Shown piece by piece: positions 8,276 to 18,607 of a stretch of 64,000 bases of DNA. The notes beneath the pieces are model-generated. The model was not told the origin of the DNA, searched no databases, and saw only the letters and a list, made by a program, of their open reading frames with translations. The DNA is from Synechococcaceae cyanobacterium (GTDB lineage: Bacteria > Cyanobacteriota > Cyanobacteriia > PCC-6307 > Cyanobiaceae), in NCBI GenBank assembly GCA_947378425.1, contig CANCJV010000012.1:1-64000 (forward strand), in the 5' to 3' direction. Numbering within the stretch: the stretch's first letter is position 1; every line of letters starts with the position of its first letter. A program made the translations under genes and the position numbers.

Positions 8276-9478
8276 TCAGGCCCCCGCCACGCCCGGCAGG
8301 CGGCCCGGCGCCAGTTGCAGCTTCGGATCGAACTGGCGCTTCACCCGTTCGATCATCAGCCGCGCGGGGGCATCCTCCCAGGCGGGCACGGCGCTGCCCG
8401 GCGGCTGACGCAGCACCGTCAGCCAGCCGCCGAGCTGCTGGCACCGTTGGCGCAGCAGGATCAGCTGTTCGGGCTGAAGACCTTCCGGCTCGCTGGTCGC
8501 CGCCAGGCTCCAGGCCAGGCCCAGGCCGCTGCCGGCCGCCAGCTCGATCGCCAGCCCCTGCAGCTCGGGGCTGGCCAGCACCTCGGGCACCCGTTCGGGA
8601 CTGACTCCCAGGCGCAGCAGCCAGGCGGGTTCGGCCCTGGCTGCGCCATCGCCGGTGGGGCTGACCTCGCCGCGGGCCTGGGCCAGCCGTTGGTCGAGGG
8701 CCTCCGCCGCCAGCGGCTGCAGCGGCAGGGGGGTCCGGGCCGCAATCGCGCTCTGCTGCTGGTCCAGGCTTGCGGCGGAGATGCTGGCCAGGCCGATCAG
8801 CAGCCCGGGAGCCGCAGCCAGCCCGGCTGTTGCGGCCAGGGCGGCACTCCACCAGTCAACGCGCTCGGGGCTGAGGCTCGAGCCCAGCAGCCACTGGCTC
8901 AGGGAGCCCAGCTCGGCCAGGGATCCCTGCACCAGCAGGCCGCGGCGGATCGGTGGTCGGGGCAGGGTGCGCAGGTTGAGCTCGGTGATCAGGCCGAGGG
9001 AGCCCCAGCTGCCGCAGAACAGGCGCATCAGGTCGTAGCCGGCCACGTTCTTAACCACGCGGCCGCCGGCCTTGGCGGCGGTGCCGTCGGCGCGCAGCAG
9101 CGAAAGGCCGATCAGCTGGTCGCGGATGCCCAGGTAGCGCTGGCGATAGCCGCCCGCCAAACCCCGGGCCACCAGGCCGCCCACGCTGCCGGCGCCGCGT
9201 CGTTGGCTGCCCCAGGGTTGATCCACGGCCAGCCATTGGCGATGGGGTGCCAGGGCTTCCTGCACCTCCAGCAGCGGCGTCCCGGCCCGCACGCTGATCG
9301 TGAAATCCCCCGGGTTGTGCTCGACGACGCCCCGCAGGCGGGCGCAGCTCACCGGGGTGCAGTCCCGCAGGGGGGCGCCCCAGTCGAGCCGGCTGCCGAG
9401 ACCACAGGGCACCCAGGCCGTTCCCTGCCGGTGCAGTTCCCGCACCAGCTCCTGCAGCTCGTTGGCATCGGGACTCAT
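8276..9478 (-). CDS. glcE: Glycolate oxidase/dehydrogenase FAD-binding subunit GlcE
   Basis: GlcE (400 residues) is the second flavin-binding subunit of the GlcDEF glycolate dehydrogenase, which oxidises photorespiratory glycolate to glyoxylate. The N-terminal PP-loop FAD domain shows TAWVPCGLGSRLDWG near residue 20, GDFTISVRAGTPLLEVQEAL near 58-77 and RGAGSVGGLVARGL near 95-108, followed by GGRVVKNVAGYDLMRLFCGSWGSLGLITEL near 143-172, all typical of GlcE. ATG at 9478 is preferred to the GTG immediately before it. It is divergent from the kinase gene with 17 bases between starts. GlcF lies 1.6 kb away on the same strand; GlcD is not in the window. Confidence 0.93.
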   Translation of the reverse strand: MSPDANELQELVRELHRQGTAWVPCGLGSRLDWGAPLRDCTPVSCARLRGVVEHNPGDFTISVRAGTPLLEVQEALAPHRQWLAVDQPWGSQRRGAGSVGGLVARGLAGGYRQRYLGIRDQLIGLSLLRADGTAAKAGGRVVKNVAGYDLMRLFCGSWGSLGLITELNLRTLPRPPIRRGLLVQGSLAELGSLSQWLLGSSLSPERVDWWSAALAATAGLAAAPGLLIGLASISAASLDQQQSAIAARTPLPLQPLAAEALDQRLAQARGEVSPTGDGAARAEPAWLLRLGVSPERVPEVLASPELQGLAIELAAGSGLGLAWSLAATSEPEGLQPEQLILLRQRCQQLGGWLTVLRQPPGSAVPAWEDAPARLMIERVKRQFDPKLQLAPGRLPGVAGA

Positions 9479-9495
9479 CACGGCACGATGGTGCC

Positions 9496-11013
9496 ATGCA
9501 ACAGGTGGAGCGTGCGGGCCCGGCCGCCCCTGAACCGGCCCTGAAGATCGTCGTCATCGACGACGACCCCACCGGCTCCCAGACCGTGCACGGCTGCCCG
9601 CTGCTGCTGCGCTGGGATCCAGCCAGCCTGGCGCGGGCGTTGCGGCAGCCCTCGCCGCTGTTGTTCCTGCTGGCCAACACCCGCGCCCTGGCGCCGGATC
9701 AGGCCCGCCAGAGGGTGCGGGAGATCTGCCGGGTCCTGAAGGCTGCCCTGGCGGCGGCGCAGGCTGAGGGGCTGATCGATCGCTGGCTGGTGGTGAGCCG
9801 GGGCGATTCCACCCTGCGGGGCCATTTCCCCCTGGAGGTGGAGGAGACCAGCGCCGCCCTGGGTCCGTTTGATGCCACCTTGCTGGTGCCGGCCTTTCTC
9901 GAAGGGGGACGCACCACCCTGGCGGGGGTGCATCGCCTGCAGGGTCAGCCGGTGCACGAGACCGCATTCGCCCGCGACGGTCTGTTCGGCTACGCCAGCA
10001 GCCATCTGCCGGACTGGGTGGAGGAGAAGAGTGGCGGCCGGATCGCGGCCACGGCGGTGCAGCGGCTGTCCCTGGCGGAACTGGAGGGTCCCGCGGCCGC
10101 TCTGCGGCAGCGCCTGGCGGGCCTGGCCGGCAACGTGGTCGTGGCGGTGGATGCCACCGAACCGTGCCATCTCCGTGCGCTGGCCGCGGCCGTGCGCGCC
10201 TTGCAGCTTGGCCAGGTCCCAGCGCAAACAGCGGAGGCCGCCGGGCTTGCCCCCGAAGCCGCTGCCCCCACGGCCTCCCGCCTCACGGCCTCCATCGCCG
10301 CCGCCGACCCGGTCACCCCATCCGGCCCAACGCGCCGCTTCCTGTTCCAGAGTGCCGCCGGCCTGATCGCCGCCCTGGCCGATCTGCCTCCCCAGCCCCG
10401 CGATGGGGCCGCCCTGGCGGCACTGCGGCGCCGGGGCGTGGACGCTCCCCTGCCGGGACTGGTGCTGGTGGGCTCCCACGTGCCGCTGGCGGATCGCCAG
10501 CTGGAGCGCTTGCTGGCCGAGAAGCGCTGCGGCGGTGTCGAAGTGGCGGTGGCCAAGGTGCAGCGGCTGCTGGAGGGCCCCTTGCCCGAGCCCCTGCTGG
10601 CTTCCCTGGAGAGCGCCTGGCTGCAGCAGCTGCGCCAGCAGCTGGCGGCGGGGCGCACGCCCGTGCTCTACACCAGCCGCGGTGAGCTCCGTTGCCGGGA
10701 TGGGGCCGAGCGCCGGCGGCTGGGGCTGGTGCTGGCGGGCAGCATGGCCCGCCTGGGGGCGGCCCTGGCACCGCAGCTGGGCTATGTGATCAGCAAGGGG
10801 GGCATCACCACCCACACCCTGCTGGCCGATGGCTTCGATCTGGCGGCGGTGCAGCTCCAGGGCCAGCTGCTGCCGGGCTTGTCGCTGGTGCTGGCGGATC
10901 TGGCTGCAGAGCGGCCGGGCGAGGCCCAGGCACCCTTGCCCGTGCTCACCTTCCCCGGCAATCTCGGCGACGACGACACCCTGCGCTCGGCCTGGCGCCG
11001 GATGGAGGGCTGA
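9496..11013 (+). CDS. Four-carbon acid sugar kinase family protein (DUF1537-like)
   Basis: This 505-residue cytosolic protein matches the two-domain four-carbon acid sugar kinase family, whose characterised members phosphorylate D-threonate, D-erythronate and related acids. The N-terminal domain begins with IVVIDDDPTGSQTVHG (about 18-33), followed by LFLLANTRAL and RGDSTLRGHFPLE (about 95-107). The C-terminal nucleotide-binding domain has LVLVGSHVPLADRQ near 325 and YVISKGGITTHTLL near 430, then FPGNLGDDDTLR. A variable, Ala/Pro-rich linker (about 235-275) separates the domains. It sits between glcE and glcF on the opposite strand, which suggests a link to two- and four-carbon acid metabolism; the true substrate is unknown. 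Confidence 0.85.
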   Translation: MQQVERAGPAAPEPALKIVVIDDDPTGSQTVHGCPLLLRWDPASLARALRQPSPLLFLLANTRALAPDQARQRVREICRVLKAALAAAQAEGLIDRWLVVSRGDSTLRGHFPLEVEETSAALGPFDATLLVPAFLEGGRTTLAGVHRLQGQPVHETAFARDGLFGYASSHLPDWVEEKSGGRIAATAVQRLSLAELEGPAAALRQRLAGLAGNVVVAVDATEPCHLRALAAAVRALQLGQVPAQTAEAAGLAPEAAAPTASRLTASIAAADPVTPSGPTRRFLFQSAAGLIAALADLPPQPRDGAALAALRRRGVDAPLPGLVLVGSHVPLADRQLERLLAEKRCGGVEVAVAKVQRLLEGPLPEPLLASLESAWLQQLRQQLAAGRTPVLYTSRGELRCRDGAERRRLGLVLAGSMARLGAALAPQLGYVISKGGITTHTLLADGFDLAAVQLQGQLLPGLSLVLADLAAERPGEAQAPLPVLTFPGNLGDDDTLRSAWRRMEG

Positions 11014-11095
11014 ACAGCGCTGGCCCGGCGGCTTGCCCCACCGCACGGTCCCTGCCGGGGAATTGCCTGAATCCTCAAGGGCTCAGGCGGCGGGC

Positions 11096-12502
11096 TCAGC
11101 CTCTGGAGAGGCTGCGGGCCAGCAGTTGCACCGGGTGGAGCACCGGGATCGGTCGGGGTGTGTCCGCCATGAACTGGCGAATCTGCAGGCTGCAGCCGAT
11201 GTTGGCGCTGACGGCGATGTCGGCGCCGGTTTCGCTCAGATCCGTCGCCTTGAGGCGGCCCAGTTCGGCAGCCTCCTGGGGCTGCACCAGGTTGTAAATG
11301 CCGGCGCTGCCGCAGCACACCCCCGCCTCGATCGCCTCGAGGAGGCGCACGTGGGGGATGCGGCGCAGCAGCTGGCGGGGCTGCTCGCGGATGCCCTGGC
11401 CGTGGAGCATGTGGCAGGCATCGTGATACGCCAGCCGCAGGGGCCGCTCGGCGCTGGCCGGCTCGCCATCGTCATGGCGCAGGGGCTGGAGGGCCTGGAG
11501 GAAGGCGTCGCTCGGCCCGATCCGCTCCAGGAATTCCTGGATGTCCGCCACCCGGGCGGCAAAGCCCGCCGGGTTGGAGGCGCTCTCCTCGGGCTTGTGG
11601 GTTTCGGGGCTGGCGAGGATCTCGCCGTAGGCCTTGAGGGTGTGGCCGCAGCCGGAGGCCGCCACCAGGATGGCGTCGAGGGGCTCGGGTCCGGCCGGCT
11701 TGCCTGGACCGATCACCGCCGCGAAGCGCGCGATCAGGTCCCGGGCCAGCTCCCGGGTCTGCTCCAGTTCGCCCTGGTGATGGGTGACGGCACCGCAACA
11801 CTGCTGGGCCGGCGGGATCACCACCTCGATGCCGTTGGCGCTGAGCACCTCGACGGCGGCGGCATTGACGGCCGGATCGAACAGGCGCTGCACGCAACCC
11901 AGCACCAGGCCCACCCGGTAGCGCCGTTCCCCCTGGGCCGGCACCATCACAGGAAAGGCGTCGCGGAAGGCTTCCGGCGCCAGGGGCGGCAGCAGCTGCT
12001 CCATCGCCTCGATCTGGGGCCCGAATAGGCGGGTGAGCCCACTGCGGCGGGCCAGGCCCTGCAGGGGGCTGCCGGCGTAGGACCGCAGCGGCGCCAGCAC
12101 AGTCCGCAGCCGCTCGGGATAGGGGAGCAGGGCGAACAGGGCACGGCGGAAGGCCCGCTGGGCGGGGCTGCGCAGCTCCGGCGCGTTGAGCAGCGGCCGG
12201 GTCGCTTCGATCAGCTCGTCGTAGCGGACGCCGGAGGGGCAGGCGGTGACACAGGCAAAACAGCCCAGACAACTGTCGAAGTGACGGGCCACCGTGGCGT
12301 CCAGCTCCAGCTCGCCGGCGGCGATCGCCTTGAGGGCATGAATGCGGCCGCGGGGGGAGTCCATCTCCGTGGCCAGCACCCGGTAGCTGGCGCAGGTGGG
12401 CAGGCAGAAACCGCAGTGCACACAGGGATCGAGGGCACCCAGGGGGGGCTCTGCCGTGGCGAGCTCGGAATCGCCTGCGGGGCTCTGGGTCGCCGGACTC
12501 AT
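11096..12502 (-). CDS. glcF: Glycolate oxidase iron-sulfur subunit GlcF
   Basis: GlcF (468 residues) carries electrons from the flavin subunits of glycolate dehydrogenase. Two ferredoxin-type 4Fe-4S motifs are seen near the N-terminus, CVHCGFCLPTC (about 28-38) and CLGCFACVTACP (about 78-89). The C-terminal half has the two cysteine-rich CCG domains typical of this family: QQCCGAVTHHQGE near 230 and AGVCCGSAGIYN near 405, plus LAYHDACHMLHGQG. ATG at 12502 overlaps the stop of the upstream acyltransferase gene as ATGA, so the two are probably translated together. glcE is not adjacent, being separated by the oppositely oriented kinase gene. Confidence 0.94.
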   Translation of the reverse strand: MSPATQSPAGDSELATAEPPLGALDPCVHCGFCLPTCASYRVLATEMDSPRGRIHALKAIAAGELELDATVARHFDSCLGCFACVTACPSGVRYDELIEATRPLLNAPELRSPAQRAFRRALFALLPYPERLRTVLAPLRSYAGSPLQGLARRSGLTRLFGPQIEAMEQLLPPLAPEAFRDAFPVMVPAQGERRYRVGLVLGCVQRLFDPAVNAAAVEVLSANGIEVVIPPAQQCCGAVTHHQGELEQTRELARDLIARFAAVIGPGKPAGPEPLDAILVAASGCGHTLKAYGEILASPETHKPEESASNPAGFAARVADIQEFLERIGPSDAFLQALQPLRHDDGEPASAERPLRLAYHDACHMLHGQGIREQPRQLLRRIPHVRLLEAIEAGVCCGSAGIYNLVQPQEAAELGRLKATDLSETGADIAVSANIGCSLQIRQFMADTPRPIPVLHPVQLLARSLSRG

Positions 12503-14568
12503 GGGCTGCTGCGTTCCGGGCCAGTCTGCCGTGGTGGGTTGCCGGTCGGGTTCGCCGGGCCGCCGAGGATTCTCAGGATCTCCGGCTTCAGCAGGCTCAC
12601 CGAGGCGGCCGAGGGGTGATCCGTGTCGAACAGCACCAGGCGCATGGCCCCCAGCCGGCAGCCCGTCGGGCAGAACAGGGGCAGGGGATCGATCAGGGTG
12701 ATCGTTGAAGGCAATTGGCTGGAGAACTGCTGATTGAGCTGGCGGGCGTAGCCGACCTGTTGCTGGAGGGCGTCGTCGCAGCGGTTGTTCCAGCGCTCCG
12801 GTCGGAACCATTCCGGCAGGCAGCTGTCCCGATTCAGCAGCCGGGGGCCGGCGCCCAACAACAGCACCCCCATCCCCCTGTCCTGGGCCTGAGCTGCGAA
12901 GGAGCGAAGCGCATCGCTATATAGCGCCAGCTTGCCTGCGGCCGTGGTGATCGGCCGACCATCCGCCCCCAGCAGGTGGTTGCGGGTGTCGCCGATGTCG
13001 GTGCCCAGGTGGGAGAGGTGATAGCCCGCGATCAGAACGGCATCGCCGCGTCGGCCGTTGGCCAGGATCCAGTCGGCCCAGGTGCGCTGAAAGGCAGTGC
13101 AGCCCGGCTTGCTGTTGCCGTAGGCCGTGGCGGGGAAGGGGCAGCCACCCCGGCTGAGGTGGGCGATGCCGTAGCCCAGGGCGTGCACGTCGGATTCCAG
13201 GGGCATCAGCGCCGAGGCGTGGCTGTCCCCCGCCACGAACAGGGTTGGCAGACCCTGCCTGGCTGGGGCACTGCAGGCGCGGGCGAGTCGATCGAGCGCG
13301 GCGCTGCCGCGACGGTCGTCCGGATCCAGGTGGCAGAACGGATTGTTGATCCGGGTGCCGGCTACGGATTGGTGGGTCAGCTGCTCGCGCACGGTGGCGG
13401 TGCGTTCGCCGGCGTAGAGATGGCGCCCGCCCGCCCCCAGGGCCAGCCAGGCCAGCAGGCCACTCAGGGCCCCCATCACCGCCACGCCGCGAAGCACGGT
13501 CTGGCCGTCGCTGCGGGCCCAGGACCGGCGCCTCAGGGGCTGTTCCACGAACCGGTAGGAGGCTTCGGCCAACGCCAGCATCGCCAGCAGCTGCAGCGGC
13601 ATCGTCCAGGCATGGAGGCCGATGGTCCAGCGGCTGAGGCAGATCACGCTCCAGTGCCAGAGGTAGAGCGAATAGGAGATCAGGCCGAGATGGCGGATCC
13701 AGGGGGTGCGCAGCAGTCGCTGCACCACACCAGGGGTGGCGGCAGCCGGGATCAGGAGGGCGGTGGCCGCCACCGTCAGGGGCGTGCTGAAGGCGATGGT
13801 CTGCCTGGGGGCCAGGGGCAGCAGCAGCAGGGCCGCCAGGGGCAGCCAGGCCGGCATGCTGAAGCTCGGAGAACGCAGCGGCGGCGGGGGGTTGCCTGGG
13901 TTCACCACCCTCCGGCTCAGGGGCATCAGCAGGGCTCCCGCCGCCAGCTCCCACAGCCGCCCGGGGGTGAGCAGGTAGGCGGTGCCTGGATTGCGGCTGC
14001 CAAGCCACAGGAACCAGCCCAGGGACAGCCCGACCACCAGCAGCAGCACGAGGCGGAACAGCCGGGGTCGTCCCTGGCCGCCCCCCCGGGCCAGCCCCAG
14101 CCCCCAGGCCAGCAGCGGGTAGCCCAGGTAGAACTGCTCCTCCACCCCCAGGGACCAGGTCTGGGTGAAGGTGTTGAGAGCGCTATCGGTGCCGAAATAG
14201 TCGCTGGCCTGGCGATGCAGCTCCAGGTTGGACAGGCCGAACAGGGCCGCGGCGCCGGTTTGCAGTGAGGGGCCCGGATCGGGGATCACCAGGCAGCTGA
14301 GCAGACCGGTCACGGCCACACACAGCACCAGAGCAGGGGCCAGCCGCTGCACCCGCCGCCGATAGAACCCCAGCAGGAAGGGCCGCAGCGGCTGGGCTCC
14401 GTGGCGCAGGATCGAGGCGGTGATCACGTAGCCCGAGATCACGAAAAAGATGTCGACCCCGAGGAAGCCGCTGGGCAGAAAGCCCCGTTCAGCGCCCAGG
14501 TGATGGCCGATGACGAGCAGCACTGCCAGGGCCCGCAAGCCATCGATTTCGGGCCGATAGCTGATCAC
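12499..14568 (-). CDS. OafA-type acyltransferase with SGNH domain
   Basis: This is an inner-membrane O-acyltransferase of about 689 residues that likely acetylates a surface polysaccharide. The N-terminal acyltransferase-3 domain (about 1-370, some ten membrane helices) begins with YRPEIDGLRALAVLLVIGHH, carries GFLGVDIFFVISGY and RRVQRLAPALV, and has TWSLGVEEQFYLGYPL near 155. The periplasmic C-terminal SGNH domain has the block I GDSHA motif near 475 and the terminal DTDHP motif (Asp and His of the catalytic set) near 660. The GTG start at 14568 sits three residues before the conserved YRPEIDG; the longer open frame upstream has no membrane or domain signal. It overlaps glcF by four bases. 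Confidence 0.9.
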   Translation of the reverse strand: MISYRPEIDGLRALAVLLVIGHHLGAERGFLPSGFLGVDIFFVISGYVITASILRHGAQPLRPFLLGFYRRRVQRLAPALVLCVAVTGLLSCLVIPDPGPSLQTGAAALFGLSNLELHRQASDYFGTDSALNTFTQTWSLGVEEQFYLGYPLLAWGLGLARGGGQGRPRLFRLVLLLVVGLSLGWFLWLGSRNPGTAYLLTPGRLWELAAGALLMPLSRRVVNPGNPPPPLRSPSFSMPAWLPLAALLLLPLAPRQTIAFSTPLTVAATALLIPAAATPGVVQRLLRTPWIRHLGLISYSLYLWHWSVICLSRWTIGLHAWTMPLQLLAMLALAEASYRFVEQPLRRRSWARSDGQTVLRGVAVMGALSGLLAWLALGAGGRHLYAGERTATVREQLTHQSVAGTRINNPFCHLDPDDRRGSAALDRLARACSAPARQGLPTLFVAGDSHASALMPLESDVHALGYGIAHLSRGGCPFPATAYGNSKPGCTAFQRTWADWILANGRRGDAVLIAGYHLSHLGTDIGDTRNHLLGADGRPITTAAGKLALYSDALRSFAAQAQDRGMGVLLLGAGPRLLNRDSCLPEWFRPERWNNRCDDALQQQVGYARQLNQQFSSQLPSTITLIDPLPLFCPTGCRLGAMRLVLFDTDHPSAASVSLLKPEILRILGGPANPTGNPPRQTGPERSSP

Positions 14569-14911
14569 GACGGTGGGACCGTCGCTCCGCGGGCATCGGC
14601 TGCTCCTGGAGCACCGGTCTTGCCCGGCTGGGTCATGGGGTGGAGGGATGGCCGGCTCGGACAGAGACCCTACCGATCCCTCTTCAAAGCTTCCGGAGGC
14701 CGCTGGGGGACGAACCGAGCGGGGCCACTGCGGGCTGGGCAGTGCCCGATCGGATTTCAGCAGGCCGGGCCAATCAGGCCTCGTTTCACTGAACGGGGTT
14801 GCTGGCGAACCAGGTGCACCAGGGCCTGGGGCCATGCCCAGGACAGGAAGCTTCCTGGCCTGAAGCCGCCGCCGCCATCAAGCCAGGTTCCCGTTGGCTC
14901 ATTCCTGGCCC
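14569..14911. other. 343-base gene-free stretch upstream of acyltransferase
   Basis: This gap between the acyltransferase start and the icd stop contains no ORF that I can support and no tRNA-like fold. It must hold the promoter of the acyltransferase-glcF unit and the end of the icd transcript. No convincing -35/-10 pair was seen. A possible hairpin near 14838-14858 is listed separately. Confidence 0.5.
14838..14858 (-). terminator. Possible hairpin downstream of icd
   Basis: The segment contains the 14-base palindrome CAGGAAGCTTCCTG inside wider CCAGG/CCTGG arms, about 55 bases past the icd stop. It has no T-tract, so termination is a guess from position only. Confidence 0.3.
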
Positions 14912-16342
<1,431 letters not shown>

Positions 16343-16553
16343 GCGGGGCAAGGAACGCTGGTGGGCGAGCCTATGCCTGGAGGCGGCGGCGGAAGGTTTG
16401 TGGTGATCGGCGCCGCGGCGGGTCGCTGTGCTGGGGGGGCTGAGCCTTCGGTCGCTGAAGAGTTCCGGTCAGATCGGGCGGTGGCGAGCACCCCTTGTTC
16501 GCAACTGCCGATCGGGGCGGCGAACCCGCCCGACTGCCCCCAGGATGGGGCGC

Positions 16554-17045
16554 ATGAATGCCGCAGAGCAGGTTCGATCCCTGGAACTGGCCCAGGCCAT
16601 TGCCTCGGCGGCCAGTCTGTTCCGCGAGCATTTCCCCGATGCCCGGGCCAATCTCAATCCCTGGCGCGACGACCCCCTGACCCGGGCGTTCGGCGAGCAG
16701 GAGACCCTGGATCTGTCATTCCATTTCCCGGGCTGGAGTCCCCGCACCCAGTGCCGCTCCGTGCTGGTTCAGTTGCGCCTGGCGCTGCCTCCCGGCCGCG
16801 GTGCCTTCGCCGTGTCCCGCCGACCACCGCTGCTGGGGGTGACCTTGAGGGGACTCACCTATGAACGTGAGCGCTGGTCGTTGGCGACGGTCGGGGATTG
16901 GAGGGCCAGTGGCTCCCACCTGCCCACGCCGGCGGTGGAGCAGGTGATGCGCCAGTTCTGCCGCCAGCTGTTCGAACTGTTTGAGGCCCCGGCCGAGGAT
17001 CTTGATGGCGGCACGCCCCCGGGACCGTCCGCCCAGGCCGCCTGA
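16554..17045 (+). CDS. Conserved hypothetical protein
   Basis: This is a 163-residue soluble protein. An N-terminal helix (EQVRSLELAQAIASAASLFREHFPDA, residues 4-30) leads to a mixed alpha/beta region with TLDLSFHFPGWSPRTQCRSVLVQLRL near 52-78 and GVTLRGLTYERERWSLATVGDW near 95-118, and a final helix with VEQVMRQFCRQLFELFEAP. No catalytic motif stands out. ATGs at 16545 and 16554 are both possible. It precedes the lipoprotein gene by 26 bases and probably shares its transcript. The family is not recognised. Confidence 0.65.
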   Translation: MNAAEQVRSLELAQAIASAASLFREHFPDARANLNPWRDDPLTRAFGEQETLDLSFHFPGWSPRTQCRSVLVQLRLALPPGRGAFAVSRRPPLLGVTLRGLTYERERWSLATVGDWRASGSHLPTPAVEQVMRQFCRQLFELFEAPAEDLDGGTPPGPSAQAA

Positions 17046-17071
17046 AGTCCCCTTTCTGAGCCGATCAGCCG

Positions 17072-17770
17072 ATGTCCATCACCCGTCACCACCTTGGCCG
17101 GTGCCTCCTGGCGACCGCGTTGCTGCTGGTTGCGGCCGGATGTCATCCGAACCGGACTCCCGGATCCAGCGCCGGCGGATCTCAACAGTCGCTGGAGTTC
17201 GTGGTGGTGGCTGACCAACCGGAGGGCCTGTTGTTCACCCTGCCGAGGGGTTTCCAGATCCAGCCTGGTGAGCAGCGGCTCCAGGGGGCCTTCGTCAAGA
17301 GCTACCGATCGGCGGCAGAGAGCGGCGACCCTCCGCGCCAGGCCCTCGCGGCTATCGTCAGGCCGCTGACGGCGATGCCCGCCCAGGTGGCCAAGTTGCC
17401 GCCGGATCGGCTGGTGCTGGCGATGGCGATGAGCCTGCGCCAGCGGGTCTGTCCCTCCAGCTTCGCGGCCAGCCCGATCGGCCCGCTGGCCGGGGTGGTT
17501 CAGCCGAGTTTCGCGGCGGTCGTGGCCTGTGGTCAGACCCCGCGGGGAGGGGCCGAAACCACCTTGATGGTGGCCGTGCACGGTCGCAGCGATCTGTTCC
17601 AGTTGACCTGGCTGGAGCGGGGGCCGGCCCGGCAGGGGGTGCCCAACATTGATCTCGCCCGTTGGCAGGGGCGCCTGCAGGGGCTGGGGCCCCTGCGCCT
17701 CTGTGCGCCTGCCCCTAATGGCGGACCCGATCCGGCCTGCAGCGTCGATGTTGCCGGCAGCCGCTCCTGA
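17072..17770 (+). CDS. Putative lipoprotein, unknown function
   Basis: The product (232 residues) has a lipoprotein signal peptide: a basic start (RHHLGR), a hydrophobic core (LLATALLLV) and the lipobox VAAGC, with the acylated Cys near residue 24. The mature part is small and soluble, with LEFVVVADQPEGLLFTLPRGFQI near 42-64 and a Cys pair (CPSS and CGQT segments, then CAPAP and CSVD near the end) that may form disulfides in the periplasm. No known domain is recognised. It lies between a small unknown and heme oxygenase on the same strand. Confidence 0.7.
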   Translation: MSITRHHLGRCLLATALLLVAAGCHPNRTPGSSAGGSQQSLEFVVVADQPEGLLFTLPRGFQIQPGEQRLQGAFVKSYRSAAESGDPPRQALAAIVRPLTAMPAQVAKLPPDRLVLAMAMSLRQRVCPSSFAASPIGPLAGVVQPSFAAVVACGQTPRGGAETTLMVAVHGRSDLFQLTWLERGPARQGVPNIDLARWQGRLQGLGPLRLCAPAPNGGPDPACSVDVAGSRS

Positions 17771-17891
17771 GCCCGGGGCCGCCAGGGCACCCGGGGAGGC
17801 CGACGGTCACGTAACCCTTCGCAATCTTGTCGTCATGGCTGCGAATCTCGCCTCTACGGTGGATCGTCTGCCCGTGCCATTTCGAGGACCG

Positions 17892-18605
17892 ATGCCTGTC
17901 GCCCTGGCTTCCCAACTGCGTGAGGGAACGAAGAAAGCCCACACCATGGCCGAAAACACCGGTTTTGTGAGCTGCTTTCTCAAGGGGGTGGTGGACAAGG
18001 TCAGTTATCGCACCCTGGTGGCCGATCTCTGGTTCGTCTACAGCGCCATGGAGGACGAGATCGGCCGCCTCGCTGACAACCCCGTGGTGGGGCCGATCCA
18101 TTCGCCCGCCCTCAACCGGCGCGAAGCGCTGGAGCAGGATCTGGCCTTCTATTTCGGTGGTGACTGGCGCAACCTGATCCGGGCCACCCCAGGCGCCCAG
18201 GCGTATGTGGCCCGGATCCATCGGCTGGCCAAGGAGTCGCCGGAGCTGCTGGTGGGCCATCACTACACCCGCTACATCGGCGATCTCTCCGGTGGCCAGA
18301 TCCTCAAGAACATCGCCCAGAAGGCGATGAATCTCGGTGAGCATGATGGCCTGCGCTTCTATGAGTTCGACGCCATCGCCGATGAGAAGGCCTTCAAGGC
18401 CAACTATCGCCTCACCCTGGATTCCCTGCCGATCGATCAGGCGATGGCCGATCGCATCGTCGAGGAGGCCAACCAGGCCTTCCACTGCAACATGGTGATG
18501 TTCCAGGAGCTGGAGGGCAATCTGATCGCGGCGATCGGCAAGGTGCTCTTCGGCTTTCTCACCCGCCGCCAGCGCTCTGGCAGCACCGAGGCCGTCGCCG
18601 CCTGA
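17892..18605 (+). CDS. ho1: Heme oxygenase (biliverdin-producing)
   Basis: The enzyme (237 residues) opens heme with ferredoxin electrons to biliverdin IX-alpha, the first step toward phycobilins for light-harvesting phycobilisomes. The start MPVALASQLREGTKKAH aligns with cyanobacterial HO-1 and places the heme-ligating His at residue 17. Further family features are FLKGVVDKVSYRTLVADLWFVYSAME, HSPALNRREALEQDLAFY, the distal-helix segment HHYTRYIGDLSGGQILKNIAQKAM, and the ending ELEGNLIAAIGKVLFGFLTRR. An in-frame ATG at 17835 would add 19 residues absent from the family. The next gene starts 2 bases after the stop. Confidence 0.96.
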   Translation: MPVALASQLREGTKKAHTMAENTGFVSCFLKGVVDKVSYRTLVADLWFVYSAMEDEIGRLADNPVVGPIHSPALNRREALEQDLAFYFGGDWRNLIRATPGAQAYVARIHRLAKESPELLVGHHYTRYIGDLSGGQILKNIAQKAMNLGEHDGLRFYEFDAIADEKAFKANYRLTLDSLPIDQAMADRIVEEANQAFHCNMVMFQELEGNLIAAIGKVLFGFLTRRQRSGSTEAVAA

Positions 18606-18607
18606 GC

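Noticed and set aside
14569-14835. 89-residue upstream extension of the acyltransferase
   Set aside because: The extension is Pro/Ser/Arg-rich without signal or membrane features, and the GTG at 14568 sits directly before the conserved YRPEIDG.
17649-17891. Extended N-terminus of heme oxygenase
   Set aside because: The extra residues overlap the lipoprotein gene and do not match the family, whose start aligns with MPVALASQLREG.
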